This document shows, in pieces, positions 24,479 to 32,390 of a stretch of 64,000 nucleotides of DNA. Made by a program: the position numbers and the translations under genes. The stretch's first letter is position 1, and the number at the start of each line of letters is the position of its first letter. The DNA is from Streptomyces sp. ISL-12 (GTDB lineage: Bacteria > Actinomycetota > Actinomycetes > Streptomycetales > Streptomycetaceae), in NCBI RefSeq assembly GCF_018614415.1, contig NZ_JAGGOO010000036.1, positions 1-64,000 of the forward strand, written 5' to 3'. The notes under the pieces were generated by a model, which was given only the letters and a program-made list of their open reading frames with translations, was not told where the DNA came from and ran no database searches.

Positions 24479-25023
24479 TCACTCCTCGGCTCCTGACGGC
24501 GCCGGTCGGTGTCCGCGTCGGCGGGACGACTGCCCGGCCGTTCGAGTGGCCCGGACGCGGGGCCGTGTTCGGCTGCCGCGCTGACGGCGGTGATGACGAG
24601 GGTGATGGCGACGCCGCCGAGAATCGCTACGGTGGGAGTCGACACGTCCAGGGCGACGGCGGACAGGGACGCGGTGACGCTGTACCCCAGCCCTTGGACC
24701 GCGTACATCACGGAGTGGGCGGCGGCATGGGTGTGTTCGGGCAGGCGTGCGCGGAGACTGAGATCGCGGGTGACCATGACACCCGCCTGGAAGGCCCCGG
24801 CCAGGAGCAGGCCGGCGGCGATGCCCGGCAGCCCCGGCAGCAGCGTGATCAGGCAGACGCAGCCGGCGGTGGCGGTGAGCAGGACCAGGCTCTGCACGCG
24901 GACCGTGCCGGTCCTCCAGCAGGGCCGGCAGGACCAGTTCCGCGGTGGCCAGCATCGCCATCGCGGCCGCGCTGGTGAGATAGACGGGCCAGCCGGACAG
25001 CAGAGCCCGCGTCATGGGCGTCT
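24479..25023 (-). pseudogene. fragment of an MFS transporter, frameshifted
   Basis: Reading leftward, hydrophobic segments TRALLSGWPVYLTSAAAMAM and LATAELVLPALL begin in one frame. After a shift near 24,900 they continue in another frame as VQSLVLLTATAGCVCLITLL, GIAAGLLLAGAFQAGVMVTR and AILGGVAITLVITAVSAAA, ending in a polar tail. This corresponds to the second half of a drug-type MFS protein; the first six helices are missing. The gene begins abruptly at about 25,023, where the sequence switches to an aldo/keto reductase on the other strand. Clearly non-functional. Confidence 0.65.
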
Positions 25024-25610
25024 TCACCCACACCGTCGAACAACTCATCCGGGAAGCGCTCTACCCCTACCCTGACCACCTGCTGATCGCCACCAAGGTC
25101 GGCATGGTCCGCCCCGCTCCTGGCCAGTGGAAGCCGCTCGGTAACCCCTTCTACCTGCGGGCCTGCGTCGAAGCGAGCCTCCGCCGCATGAAGATGGAGC
25201 GGCTGGAGCTGTGCTATCTGCACCGCATCGACCCCGAGGTATCGCGCGACGACCAGATCGCCGTGCTGCACGCTCTGCAGGAGGAGGGGAAGATCGGACA
25301 CATCGGCCTGTCGAAGGTCACGCCCGAGGACATTCGCTACGTGCTCAACTACATTCCCGTCGCAGCGGTGCAGAACGTGCTGAACACCACCGACTGCGAT
25401 GACCCGGCCGTGGAGATGTGCCGCGACCTGAACATCCCGTACGTGGCCTACCGGCCGCTGGACGCCGGCATCCTGGCCCAAGCCCACGGACCTGCCGCTC
25501 CGCTGTACTGGCTTCTCTCCCAGGGCTCTCACGTCGCCCCCATCCCTAGCACCAGCCCGCCCCGGCACCTCGAGGAGATCGTGGCTGCAGTGCAGAAGGA
25601 TCCGGCCTGA
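25024..25610 (+). pseudogene. 5'-truncated aldo/keto reductase
   Basis: The reading frame from about 25,024 matches an aldo/keto reductase from the HTVEQLIREAL helix onward: LLIATKVG, YLRACVEASLRRMKMERLEL, CYLHRIDPE, EEGKIGHIGLSKVTPE, AAVQNVLN and PIPSTSPPRHLEE. The first roughly 55 residues, including the catalytic Asp-Tyr (DTADFYG-type) segment, are absent. The stretch between YRPLDAGIL and LYWLLSQGS is also shorter than usual. An ATG at 25014 gives an open frame, but the protein would lack its active-site Tyr. Likely a recombination remnant. Confidence 0.7.
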
Positions 25611-25833
25611 TGCCCGCCTCAAAAGCCAACCCGCCCACGCAGCGCCGTCACGCCGCCTACGAGAACTGGCGGCCACCGGTGGTCGGCGTCTCGCTGTTCG
25701 TCCCGGTCGGCGCCGACTGCGTCACCGCCGTCGACCTCTGCGGCATGCTGATGCTGCCCGTGGGCGGCGTGTACGACGGGCAGACGCCGGAGGAAGCCGG
25801 CTACCGGGTACTCGCCGACCCCTCCGGCGAACT
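25610..25833 (+). pseudogene. Nudix hydrolase fragment
   Basis: A short frame of about 75 residues overlaps the aldo/keto reductase stop by one base. The segment MLMLPVGGVYDGQTPEEAGYRVL looks like the start of a Nudix box (GGxxxxGExxxxAAxRxL), but the catalytic Glu residues that should follow are missing because the sequence runs into the palindromic element at 25834. The identification is weak to moderate. Confidence 0.4.
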
Positions 25834-25905
25834 AGGGTGCGTTTCAAAAGTGCTGGTCACAGCCACTCGTTGATGGCTCCGACCAGCACTTCTGCGACGC
25901 ACCCT
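25834..25905. mobile_element. 72-bp MITE-like palindromic element
   Basis: The ends AGGGTGCGTTTCAAAAGTGC (25834-25853) and the complement of GCACTTCTGCGACGCACCCT (25886-25905) match at 17 of 20 positions, and the match extends inward through TGGTC/GACCA. The 22-base centre has no coding capacity. The ends look like IS5-type termini, so this may be a miniature derivative. It interrupts the Nudix fragment. No clear target duplication is visible. Confidence 0.6.
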
Positions 25906-26030
25906 GGACCCAACTGGGGACCATTTGGGGACCACACGGTGCGCGCATGCCTGCACGACACGCCAGTTACCGCACGCTGCGCACCCTGATTTCCAGCCGG
26001 ATGTGGTGACAAAAGGGATCACGCATACTC

Positions 26031-26072
26031 CTGGGGGTCAAGGGGTCGCAGGTTCAAATCCTGTCGTCCCGA
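26031..26072 (+). other. 3' half of tRNA-Pro(GGG): attachment-site remnant (att)
   Basis: From position 26031 the sequence matches the anticodon loop (CTGGGGG), 3' anticodon stem (TCAAG), T-arm (GCAGG-TTCAAAT-CCTGT) and 3' acceptor strand (CGTCCCG, discriminator A at 26072) of an actinobacterial tRNA-Pro with anticodon GGG. The 5' half is not present; upstream is unrelated DNA. Tyrosine integrases recombine in the 3' half of tRNA genes and leave exactly this kind of partial copy at one island end, with the intact tRNA at the other end, presumably left of this window. Confidence 0.8.
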
Positions 26073-26092
26073 CTGGAGACAGTCGCAGGTCA

Positions 26093-26124
26093 GGGCCGGT
26101 TTCGGAGAGATCCGAAACCGGCCC
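26093..26124 (+). terminator. perfect hairpin after the tRNA-Pro remnant
   Basis: GGGCCGGTTTCGGA pairs perfectly with TCCGAAACCGGCCC around a GAGA tetraloop, followed by TTGATCGTTCTT. It probably was the native terminator of the tRNA-Pro gene before the island separated the tRNA body from its downstream DNA. Confidence 0.8.
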
Positions 26125-26158
26125 TTGATCGTTCTTGGGAACTTCACGCCGGCATACG

Positions 26159-26701
26159 CTAGCCGTAACCGTCCAACCTGGTACCGGCGGGAGCGAGGTT
26201 GGGCCAGGGACGCCCTGCCGCGTCGGAGGGCAGCGGGCCCGTAGGAGGTCGAGAAGAGTGCACCCCGGGGAGCCCAGAAAACTCGTGCAGGTGCCCCGGT
26301 AGCAGCAGCTCCGGTAGCTCACGACCCGCCGTTGAGTTGATCTCCAGGACGTACTCGCCGACCAGCTGCACGACGAAGGGGACGACCCAGGGGTCCGTGG
26401 AATGGTCCGTGGAACCAACGCTCTTCTCCAGGTGACGCTGTCCGACCACACCGTCACAGTGCCTTGAGTACAGGCAGTGCAGAAGCTGTTGGCGGCGCGA
26501 CGAAAGCGACGCCACCGCATCGGGTGGCGGCTCGTCGTTGTAGAGGCGCCCGGGGATCACAACCTGCTGGCCCTCGACTGCGACCGGGGCGGGGAACGCC
26601 GTGATCAACGGATTGCTGCGGTCGGAAAGCGGCTGCACGAGCCGAGCACAGGTGGATGCCTCGGCAAGGCAGCCGGCATCAATGGCCCCGCACCCGCTCA
26701 C
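26159..26701 (-). CDS. hypothetical protein, possibly a decayed gene
   Basis: A 180-residue frame whose GTG start overlaps the Rrf2 regulator stop by four bases (GTGA). The middle part looks like real protein: VEGQQVVIPGRLYNDEPP, SSRRQQLLHCLYSRHCDG and DPWVVPFVVQLVGEYVLEI. These are segments I associate with an uncharacterised Streptomyces family, but I cannot name it. The N-terminal 30 residues and the proline-rich C-terminal 35 residues look like out-of-frame sequence, so the gene may carry frameshifts at both ends. It lies directly beside the island boundary, where decay is expected. Confidence 0.45.
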   Translation of the reverse strand: MSGCGAIDAGCLAEASTCARLVQPLSDRSNPLITAFPAPVAVEGQQVVIPGRLYNDEPPPDAVASLSSRRQQLLHCLYSRHCDGVVGQRHLEKSVGSTDHSTDPWVVPFVVQLVGEYVLEINSTAGRELPELLLPGHLHEFSGLPGVHSSRPPTGPLPSDAAGRPWPNLAPAGTRLDGYG

Positions 26702-27162
26702 TCCGGAGGAGGTGTGCGGTCAGAGCGCTGGCGAGGTGCCGCGAGTACGTCCCGGAGTACGTCCTCGAGCGTGACGCGGGCCAGCTCGTGCCTCAGGGTC
26801 CGCTCGATGCCCTCGTAGATGCTCCGCATGGCCGGCTGGATGCCGTGACCCACCACGCATTCCTGGTCCGGGGTGGTGCGGTGCATGGCGAACAGCGGGC
26901 CGGGTTCCACTGCCTCGTACACGTCGAGGAGGGTGATCGATTCCAGCTCGCGTGCCAGCGACCAGCCCGCGCCCACACCCCGCCGGGACTCCACGAGCCC
27001 GGCCCTGCGCAGCTCGCCGAGCAGCCGTCTGATCACCACCGGGTTGGTGTTCGCGCTGGTCGCGATCTGCTCGGAGGTGGCGACCTCATGGCCTTGGCGC
27101 TGGTAGAGGCCGATCCAGGCCAGCGCGTGGGCGGCGATGGTCAGCCTGCTGTTGGCGCTCAT
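26698..27162 (-). CDS. Rrf2-family transcriptional regulator
   Basis: A 154-residue winged-helix regulator. The N-terminal HTH spans about residues 5-70 (RLTIAAHALAWIG, ATSEQIATSANTNPVVIRRL, AGLVESRRGVGAGWSLAR). Only one cysteine (DQECVVG) is present in the region where Fe-S Rrf2 proteins have three, so it is probably not an iron-sulfur sensor but a redox or small-molecule type. ATG 27162 has GAGGAGG five bases upstream. It is divergent from an SDR gene, and the space between holds a clear inverted repeat; autoregulation and control of the SDR are likely. Confidence 0.85.
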   Translation of the reverse strand: MSANSRLTIAAHALAWIGLYQRQGHEVATSEQIATSANTNPVVIRRLLGELRRAGLVESRRGVGAGWSLARELESITLLDVYEAVEPGPLFAMHRTTPDQECVVGHGIQPAMRSIYEGIERTLRHELARVTLEDVLRDVLAAPRQRSDRTPPPE

Positions 27163-27192
27163 GGACTCCTCCTCTCGGCCGCAACGCTTCAT

Positions 27193-27257
27193 GTTACGAC
27201 AGCGCAGTCGTAACAGCGAAGGTTGCATCAGACTGTCGTAACAATTAGCGTTGCGAC
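27193..27257. promoter_or_regulatory. Rrf2 operator: GTTACGAC/GTCGTAAC half-sites
   Basis: GTTACGAC (27193-27200) and GTCGTAAC (27207-27214) form a perfect 8-bp inverted repeat with a 6-base spacer. A second GTCGTAAC (27235-27242) and a near copy GTTGCGAC (27250-27257) follow on the SDR side. Four related half-sites between divergent regulator and target genes make a convincing operator pair. Confidence 0.65.
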
Positions 27258-27289
27258 TGCCGAAAGGGTCAATCAACGAGGTGAGAAGA

Positions 27290-28039
27290 ATGAGCAAGCC
27301 ACTGATGGGCAAGGTCGCCCTGGTGACCGGGGGGTCGCGCGGGCTGGGGGCCGCGACCGTACGGCTGCTGGCCGAGCAGGGCGCCGACGTCGCCTTCACC
27401 TACGTCAGCTCCGAGCAGCAGGCGCGGGCCGTCGTCGACGAGGTGCACGGCAAGGGAGCCAAGGCCGTCGCCTTCCAGTCCGACCAGGCGGACACGAGCC
27501 GGGCGCCGGCGCTGATCGACGACGTGGTCGCGCACTTCGGCGGCCTGGACATCCTCGTCAACAACGCGGCGATCTCCGTGGCCGGCACGGTGGACGACCC
27601 GGACGCCGACACCGCCGCACTGGACCGGATGCACGCCACCAACTACCTCGGTGTGATCGCCGTCATCCGGGCCGCCTCCCGAGTGCTGCGCACGGGCGGC
27701 CGCGTCATCACGGTGAGTTCCGGACTCGGCTCCCGGGTCGGCGCCCCCGGCCTCGCCGACTACTCGGCGACCAAGTCCGGGATCGAGAGGTACACCATGG
27801 GCGTCGCACGCGACCTCGGGCCCCGGAACATCACGGCCAACGTCGTGGAAGCCGGACTGATGGAGGGCGGCATGCAGCCGCCGGACCCCGAGACCCTCAA
27901 GGCCCTGGTCGGTTCGCTGTCCCTGCAGCGCATGGGGCACCCCGACGAAATCGCCGCGGCGATCGCCTTCCTGGCGAGCCCGGCCGCGTCGTACGTCACG
28001 GGCGCGGTGCTGGACGCCCACGGCGGCTACAACGCCTGA
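27290..28039 (+). CDS. short-chain dehydrogenase/reductase (3-oxoacyl-ACP reductase-like)
   Basis: A 249-residue classical SDR. The cofactor motif is TGGSRGLG at about 14-21, NNA lies at about 90, and the catalytic Ser is in ITVSSGLGS with Tyr/Lys in ADYSATKSGIE. The C-terminus LDAHGGYNA is typical of FabG-like oxidoreductases. The chosen ATG is preceded by GAGGTGAG. It is divergent from the Rrf2 regulator, the usual arrangement when the regulator controls one oxidoreductase in response to a quinone or aldehyde. The substrate is unknown. Confidence 0.85.
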   Translation: MSKPLMGKVALVTGGSRGLGAATVRLLAEQGADVAFTYVSSEQQARAVVDEVHGKGAKAVAFQSDQADTSRAPALIDDVVAHFGGLDILVNNAAISVAGTVDDPDADTAALDRMHATNYLGVIAVIRAASRVLRTGGRVITVSSGLGSRVGAPGLADYSATKSGIERYTMGVARDLGPRNITANVVEAGLMEGGMQPPDPETLKALVGSLSLQRMGHPDEIAAAIAFLASPAASYVTGAVLDAHGGYNA

Positions 28040-28054
28040 ACCCGGATCTCTGCC

Positions 28055-28103
28055 GCGCACCCCGAAGGGCGGGACCGTGTCGGTTCCGCCCTTCGGGGTG
28101 CGC
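28055..28103. terminator. long hairpin between convergent SDR and TetR genes
   Basis: GCGCACCCCGAAGGGCGG pairs with CCGCCCTTCGGGGTGCGC (28055-28072 with 28086-28103) across a short loop, between the SDR stop at 28039 and the TetR stop at 28118. Symmetrical, so it may serve both strands. Confidence 0.75.
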
Positions 28104-28117
28104 CGCTCGACGGCCGG

Positions 28118-28750
28118 TCAGAGCCCGAGGCCGTCCGGAAGCACGGTGCGGGCGATGCGATCGGCGTGGATGCGGACGGCGTCGACCAGGTCGAGCGTCC
28201 CGCCGGAGATCACCCACTGCAACTGGAGGCCGTCGCTGACGGCGATGCACTCGCGGGCCACGGCTCGGCAGTCGGTGTTCTCGCGCAGTGTGCCGCGCTC
28301 CATGGCCTTGCCCAGACGCTGGGCGAGTTCGTCGACGGCGCGCCGGTAACGCTCGGCGAAGAGGGTGTGCGCGGCACCCGCGGGATCCGCGGCCTCGGCC
28401 GAGGTGAGGACGAACAGCTCGATGAGCCCGGCCTCGGCAAGGCGGCGCTCGGTCGCCGCCACCATGGCGCGCAGGATGTCACGTCCGCTCGCGTCGTCCG
28501 GCAGGTGTGTCCACCACTCCGCGTCGACGGTGAAGCGGTGTTCCATGACGGCCAGCAGCAGATGCTTCTTGGACCGGAAGTGGTGCAGCAGGCCGCCCTC
28601 GGTGATCCCGACATCCTCCGCGACGCGAGTGAGCGCGGTGCGGTGGTAGCCCTCCACCGCGAACCGGCGCGCGGCGGCCTCCACGATCTTCTGGCGGCGG
28701 GCGACACCGACCGAGTAACTGCCACGCCGGCTGCCGGGGTTGCTGGTCAT
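28118..28750 (-). CDS. TetR-family transcriptional regulator
   Basis: A 210-residue repressor. The N-terminal HTH is RRQKIVEAAARRFAVEGYHR, TALTRVAEDVGITEGGLLHH, FRSKKHLL (about residues 13-60); the rest is the all-helical ligand and dimer domain. ATG 28750 (MTSNPGSRR) is preferred over the longer frame. It is divergent from a drug-type MFS exporter, the usual target of such regulators. Two inverted repeats lie in the shared 167-base gap. Confidence 0.85.
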   Translation of the reverse strand: MTSNPGSRRGSYSVGVARRQKIVEAAARRFAVEGYHRTALTRVAEDVGITEGGLLHHFRSKKHLLLAVMEHRFTVDAEWWTHLPDDASGRDILRAMVAATERRLAEAGLIELFVLTSAEAADPAGAAHTLFAERYRRAVDELAQRLGKAMERGTLRENTDCRAVARECIAVSDGLQLQWVISGGTLDLVDAVRIHADRIARTVLPDGLGL

Positions 28751-28812
28751 GAGGCTCACGGTAGCCAGTCGGGACAGCGGGAAGGCGGGCGGGCCGGCCA
28801 TCTCGACTCGCT

Positions 28813-28856
28813 GTGATCTGTATCACTTACCGAAAACCTAGCGTACTTGGTTTTCG
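28813..28856. promoter_or_regulatory. candidate TetR operators in the tetR/MFS gap
   Basis: Two dyads lie close together: GTGAT-N4-ATCAC (28813-28826) and CGAAAACC-N10-GGTTTTCG (28831-28838 and 28849-28856, perfect 8-bp arms). The second has the size of a TetR operator and would overlap the promoter of the MFS gene starting at 28918. Confidence 0.55.
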
Positions 28857-28917
28857 CTTCGCATCATCGGTCGGAAACCTCGGCGTGACGAAGCGCCGAC
28901 CTTCCTTCGGAGCGACC

Positions 28918-30258
28918 ATGAACACTTCGCCCGACCCGGCGCAGCCGCCCACGGCACTCGCTGCGCCCGGTGACCCCGATGCGGCCGGCCCCACACGGTC
29001 CGCCTCCGAAGCCTCCCGCTGGACCGCCCCGGAAGTCCGGCAACTGGTGGCGTTGATCTGGCCCGGCCAACTGCTGGTGGTGGCGGGCATCATCGCCGCG
29101 AACGCCCAGCCACAGATCGCCCAGCACTTCCACACCACGCAGATCGCCTGGTTCAGCCTGGCGTTCACGCTGGCGACCATCGTGGCCACACCGTTCGCCG
29201 TACGCCTGGGCGACGTGCACGGCAAACGACGGGTGATGATCACCCTGACCGCGGCCGGTCTGGTGGGCGACCTCGTCACCGTGCTCGCACCGAACTATCC
29301 GGTGATGGTCGTCGGCCGGGTGGTCGGCGGCCTGTACGGTCCCGTCGCGGTCCTCGTGCTGGCCGCCGTCCGTGACCTGTTCCCGCCCCGCAAGGTCGCC
29401 ATGGCCCTCGGTACCGTCGCCGGCTCGGTCGGTGTGCTCAGCATGCTCGCCCCGCTGATGTCCGGCTGGCTGCTGGACGCCTTCGGATGGCGTGGAGCGC
29501 TCTGGTTCCTCGTCGTCTCGACCGTCGTCGCGATGGCGGCCCTGCTCGGCGTGCCCGAGACCCCGCGACGGGCCGCGGGCGGACGCCTGGACGTGGCAGG
29601 CGCCCTGCTGCTCGGCAGCGGCCTCGCCCTGGTGGTCTTCGGAATCGGCCAGGGCCGTGACTGGGGCTGGAGTTCCATGGGAGTACTCACCGCCGTGTGC
29701 GCGGGCGCGGCCGCACTGGCCGTGTTCGTCGTGGTGGAGCTGAGGTCCGCCGCCCCGATACTCGATCTGCGCATGCTGGGCCGCCGGTCGCTGGCCACCG
29801 TCCTGCTCGGTTCCTCCGTGCCGCAGGCGGCGTTCTTCGCCTCCCAGGCCATCCTGATCTTCCTCGCCCTCTACCCGGCGATTCCCCACGTCTCCGACGG
29901 GCTGGGCTGGTCCACCACCCACAACGCCCTCATCGGCATCCCGGCCGGGCTCGTCACCTTCGCCGCCGGCGTCGGCGTGGGCCGGGCCGTACGGTCGGTC
30001 AGCCCGCGCGCCGTCTGGTACGCCGGACTCGTCGTCCTCGCCGCGGGGCTCGTCCTGGCCGGGTTCTACCACCGCGACGCGGCGCAGATCATCGTCACCG
30101 GCGTCGTCATGGGCCTGGGCGGCGGCATCCTGATGGCCGGACAGCAGGCCATGATCGTGTCGGTGGTCTCCGCCGAGGAACAGGCCGCCGCGAACGGCCT
30201 GTCGTCCCTGCTCACCCAGGTCTTCCTGACCCTGGCCAACCAGCTGCTCTACACGTGC
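28918..30258 (+). pseudogene. DHA2-type MFS drug exporter, 3'-truncated with run-on frame
   Basis: About 447 residues of a drug:H+ antiporter. Helix 1 is LIWPGQLLVVAGIIAANAQP, motif A-like is VRLGDVHGKRRVMI, and the last normal segment is NGLSSLLTQVFLTLANQLLY. The sequence then breaks off near 30,258 before the final helix, and the frame continues without a stop to 31,851, antisense through the LacI gene and into the permease gene, producing nonsense. A short tail in another frame, ALQEQVRTRRYA followed by TGA at 30,297-30,299, looks like the C-terminus of a different lost gene, so a deletion probably fused two genes here. ATG 28918 has GGAG upstream. Confidence 0.75.
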
Positions 30259-30456
30259 AGGCACTCCAGGAGCAGGTCCGTACCCGACGCTACGCCTGAT
30301 GGCCCTGCGCTGCGCGCTGGTGTGCGGGCCGGTCCACCACGGGTCCGTGAAGGCCGCGGAGGCGTTCCCGCGGGCGGGCCGACCGGTGTCCTGGGCAGGA
30401 TCAGCGGGTGCCCCGCGGCCGGCACGGCGCGGACCGTGGCCGGGCCGGACAGCGGC

Positions 30457-31488
30457 TCAGGCGGACTCCCGTACCACCAGCTCCGTCGGCAGGATCACCG
30501 CCGCCGGGTCCTCGCCGCCGACCTGGGCGAGCAGCACGCGGACCATCTCCGAGCTGATCCGGTCCCACGGCTGCCGGATGGTCGTCAGCGCGGGGCTCGC
30601 CGCCGGCGCGGCGGGGGAGTCGTCGAAGCCGCCGACGGACACGTCCTGCGGCACCCGCCGCCCGGCCCGCCGCAGCGCCGCGAGCACGCCCTGCGCCATG
30701 AGGTCCGAGGCGACGAACACGGCGTCCAGGTCGGGCGCCCGGGCGAGCAGCAGCTCCGCGCCCGCCTCGCCGCTGGCCCGGCTGTAGTCGCCGGAGGCGA
30801 TGAGCCGGTCGTCGACCGGAAGACCCGCCCCGGTCAGCTCCTCCTGGTAGCCGGCGAGCCGTTCGACACCGCCGGGCGTGTCCAGCGGACCGGTGACCAT
30901 GCCGATCCGGCGGCGCCCGAGCGAGAGAAGATGCCGGACCATGTCCCGGGCGCCGTCGCGGTCGTCCGCGGCCACGTAACTCACCTTGGACCCGAGCCCG
31001 ATCGGCTTGCCGCAGGCGACCAGCGGCACCCCCGCCTCCAGCAGTTCCTGCGCCACCGGATCGCCGGAGTGGCTGGAGACCAGGAGCACTCCGTCGACGT
31101 GCCCCGCGGTGATGTACCGCGTGATGCGCCGTCGTTCGTCGTCCGTTCCCGCCAGCATCAGCAGCAGCGGGATGTCGTGCGCGGCCAGCGCCTGGGTGCA
31201 GCCGCGCAGCAGGACGTTGAAGTTGGGGTCCTCGAAGAAGCGTTCCTGGGGTTCCGTCAGCAGGAAGCCCACCGAGTCCGACCGGCCGGTGATCAGCGAG
31301 CGCGCGTGCCGGTTCACCACGTACCCGGTCCTGCGGATCGCGGCGTTGACCGCCTCCTGCGCCGCCGGGCTCACGTAGTGCCCGCCGTTGAGGACGCGCG
31401 AGACGGTGCCGCGCGAGACACCCGCCTCGCGCGCCACGTCGTGGATGGTCGGTGGTCTGGGCCGGCCCCCTGCCTTGCTCATGGTCAT
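30457..31488 (-). CDS. LacI-family repressor of the galactan operon
   Basis: A 343-residue LacI/GalR regulator. The N-terminal HTH reads TIHDVAREAGVSRGTVSRVL followed by the hinge helix; the periplasmic-binding-like sugar domain follows (VGFLLTEPQERFF, GVLLVSSHSGDP, RIGMVTGPLDTPGGVERLAG, AVFVASDLMAQGVLAAL, VGGFDDSP). ATG 31488 overlaps the upstream permease stop (ATGA). It is the last gene of the sugar ABC operon and likely represses it and the divergent beta-galactosidase gene by binding the operator at 34678, with a galacto-oligosaccharide as probable inducer (inference). Confidence 0.9.
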   Translation of the reverse strand: MTMSKAGGRPRPPTIHDVAREAGVSRGTVSRVLNGGHYVSPAAQEAVNAAIRRTGYVVNRHARSLITGRSDSVGFLLTEPQERFFEDPNFNVLLRGCTQALAAHDIPLLLMLAGTDDERRRITRYITAGHVDGVLLVSSHSGDPVAQELLEAGVPLVACGKPIGLGSKVSYVAADDRDGARDMVRHLLSLGRRRIGMVTGPLDTPGGVERLAGYQEELTGAGLPVDDRLIASGDYSRASGEAGAELLLARAPDLDAVFVASDLMAQGVLAALRRAGRRVPQDVSVGGFDDSPAAPAASPALTTIRQPWDRISSEMVRVLLAQVGGEDPAAVILPTELVVRESA

Positions 31489-32390
31489 GACTTTACGGCC
31501 CCGGACAGCAGGTCCAGACTCCAGAACCGCTGGACGACCAGGAACAGCGCCACCAGCGGGAACACCGCGAGGAAGGCGCCGGTGACCACCAGCGTGTACA
31601 GGGCGGGGGTGTTCGCCCCCTGCTCCAGCAGCGTGTACAGGCCGAGGGTGATCGGGAACTTCTCGTCGTCGCTGAGCATGATGTACGGCAGCAGGAAGTT
31701 GTTCCAGATCGCCACGAACTGGAAGAGGAAGACCGTCACCAGGCCCGGCACCATCATCGGCAGCGCGATCCGGGTGAAGATCCGCCACTCGCTCGCGCCG
31801 TCCATCCGCCCGGCCTCGACCACGTCCGCCGGGACGGTCGCGGCGGCGTAGACACGGGCCAGGTAGACGCCGTACGGGGAGAGGATCTGCGGCAGCAGCA
31901 CGGACAGGTAGGAGTCCGTCAGGTCGGCCTGGGCCAGCAGCAGGTACTGCGGGACGGCGAGGATCACCGGCGGCATCAGCACCCCGGCCAGCAGCACGTT
32001 GAACATCGCCTCCCGGCCGCGGAAGCGGTAGACCGCCAGCGCGTACCCGGCGCACGCCGACACGGTCGCGGAGAGCAGGGCGCCGGCCACGGCGTAGAGG
32101 GCGGAGTTGCCCATCCACTGCCAGTACACGCCGTCGCGGTAGGCGCTGAGGTCGGACAGGTTCTCGGTGAATCCGCTGCCCGGCAGGAAGGTGAAGGTGG
32201 AGAACAGCTCGCTGCCCGACTTGGTGGAGGCGATCACCACCCAGGCCACGGGCAGCAGACAGTAGACCGCGCCGAGCAGCAGCGTCACGGTCGGGAGCAG
32301 GCCGATCCGCCGGCGCTGCGGGGGCCTCTGGGCGGCGTCGGGGGTGGTGCCCGCGGCGGACGCGGACTCGCGCAGGGCGAGGGAACTCAT
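31485..32390 (-). CDS. sugar ABC transporter permease, MalG type
   Basis: A 301-residue inner-membrane subunit with six predicted helices. The cytoplasmic EAA loop that contacts the ATPase reads EAGRMDGASEWRIFTRIALP. ATG 32390 overlaps the preceding permease stop (ATGA); longer upstream reading is not coding. It forms the importer core with the MalF-type protein at 32387 and the binding protein at 33310. No ATPase gene is present, which is normal in Streptomyces, where a shared MsiK-type ATPase serves many such systems. Confidence 0.9.
   Translation of the reverse strand: MSSLALRESASAAGTTPDAAQRPPQRRRIGLLPTVTLLLGAVYCLLPVAWVVIASTKSGSELFSTFTFLPGSGFTENLSDLSAYRDGVYWQWMGNSALYAVAGALLSATVSACAGYALAVYRFRGREAMFNVLLAGVLMPPVILAVPQYLLLAQADLTDSYLSVLLPQILSPYGVYLARVYAAATVPADVVEAGRMDGASEWRIFTRIALPMMVPGLVTVFLFQFVAIWNNFLLPYIMLSDDEKFPITLGLYTLLEQGANTPALYTLVVTGAFLAVFPLVALFLVVQRFWSLDLLSGAVKS

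Noticed and set aside
25925..26128. 67-codon frame across the tRNA-Pro remnant
   Set aside because: Much of it is the translation of tRNA and terminator sequence; such frames are a common annotation artefact.
30299..31851. Continuation of the MFS frame past 30,300
   Set aside because: The sequence becomes antisense to the LacI and permease genes with no transporter features, so it is run-on after loss of the real stop.
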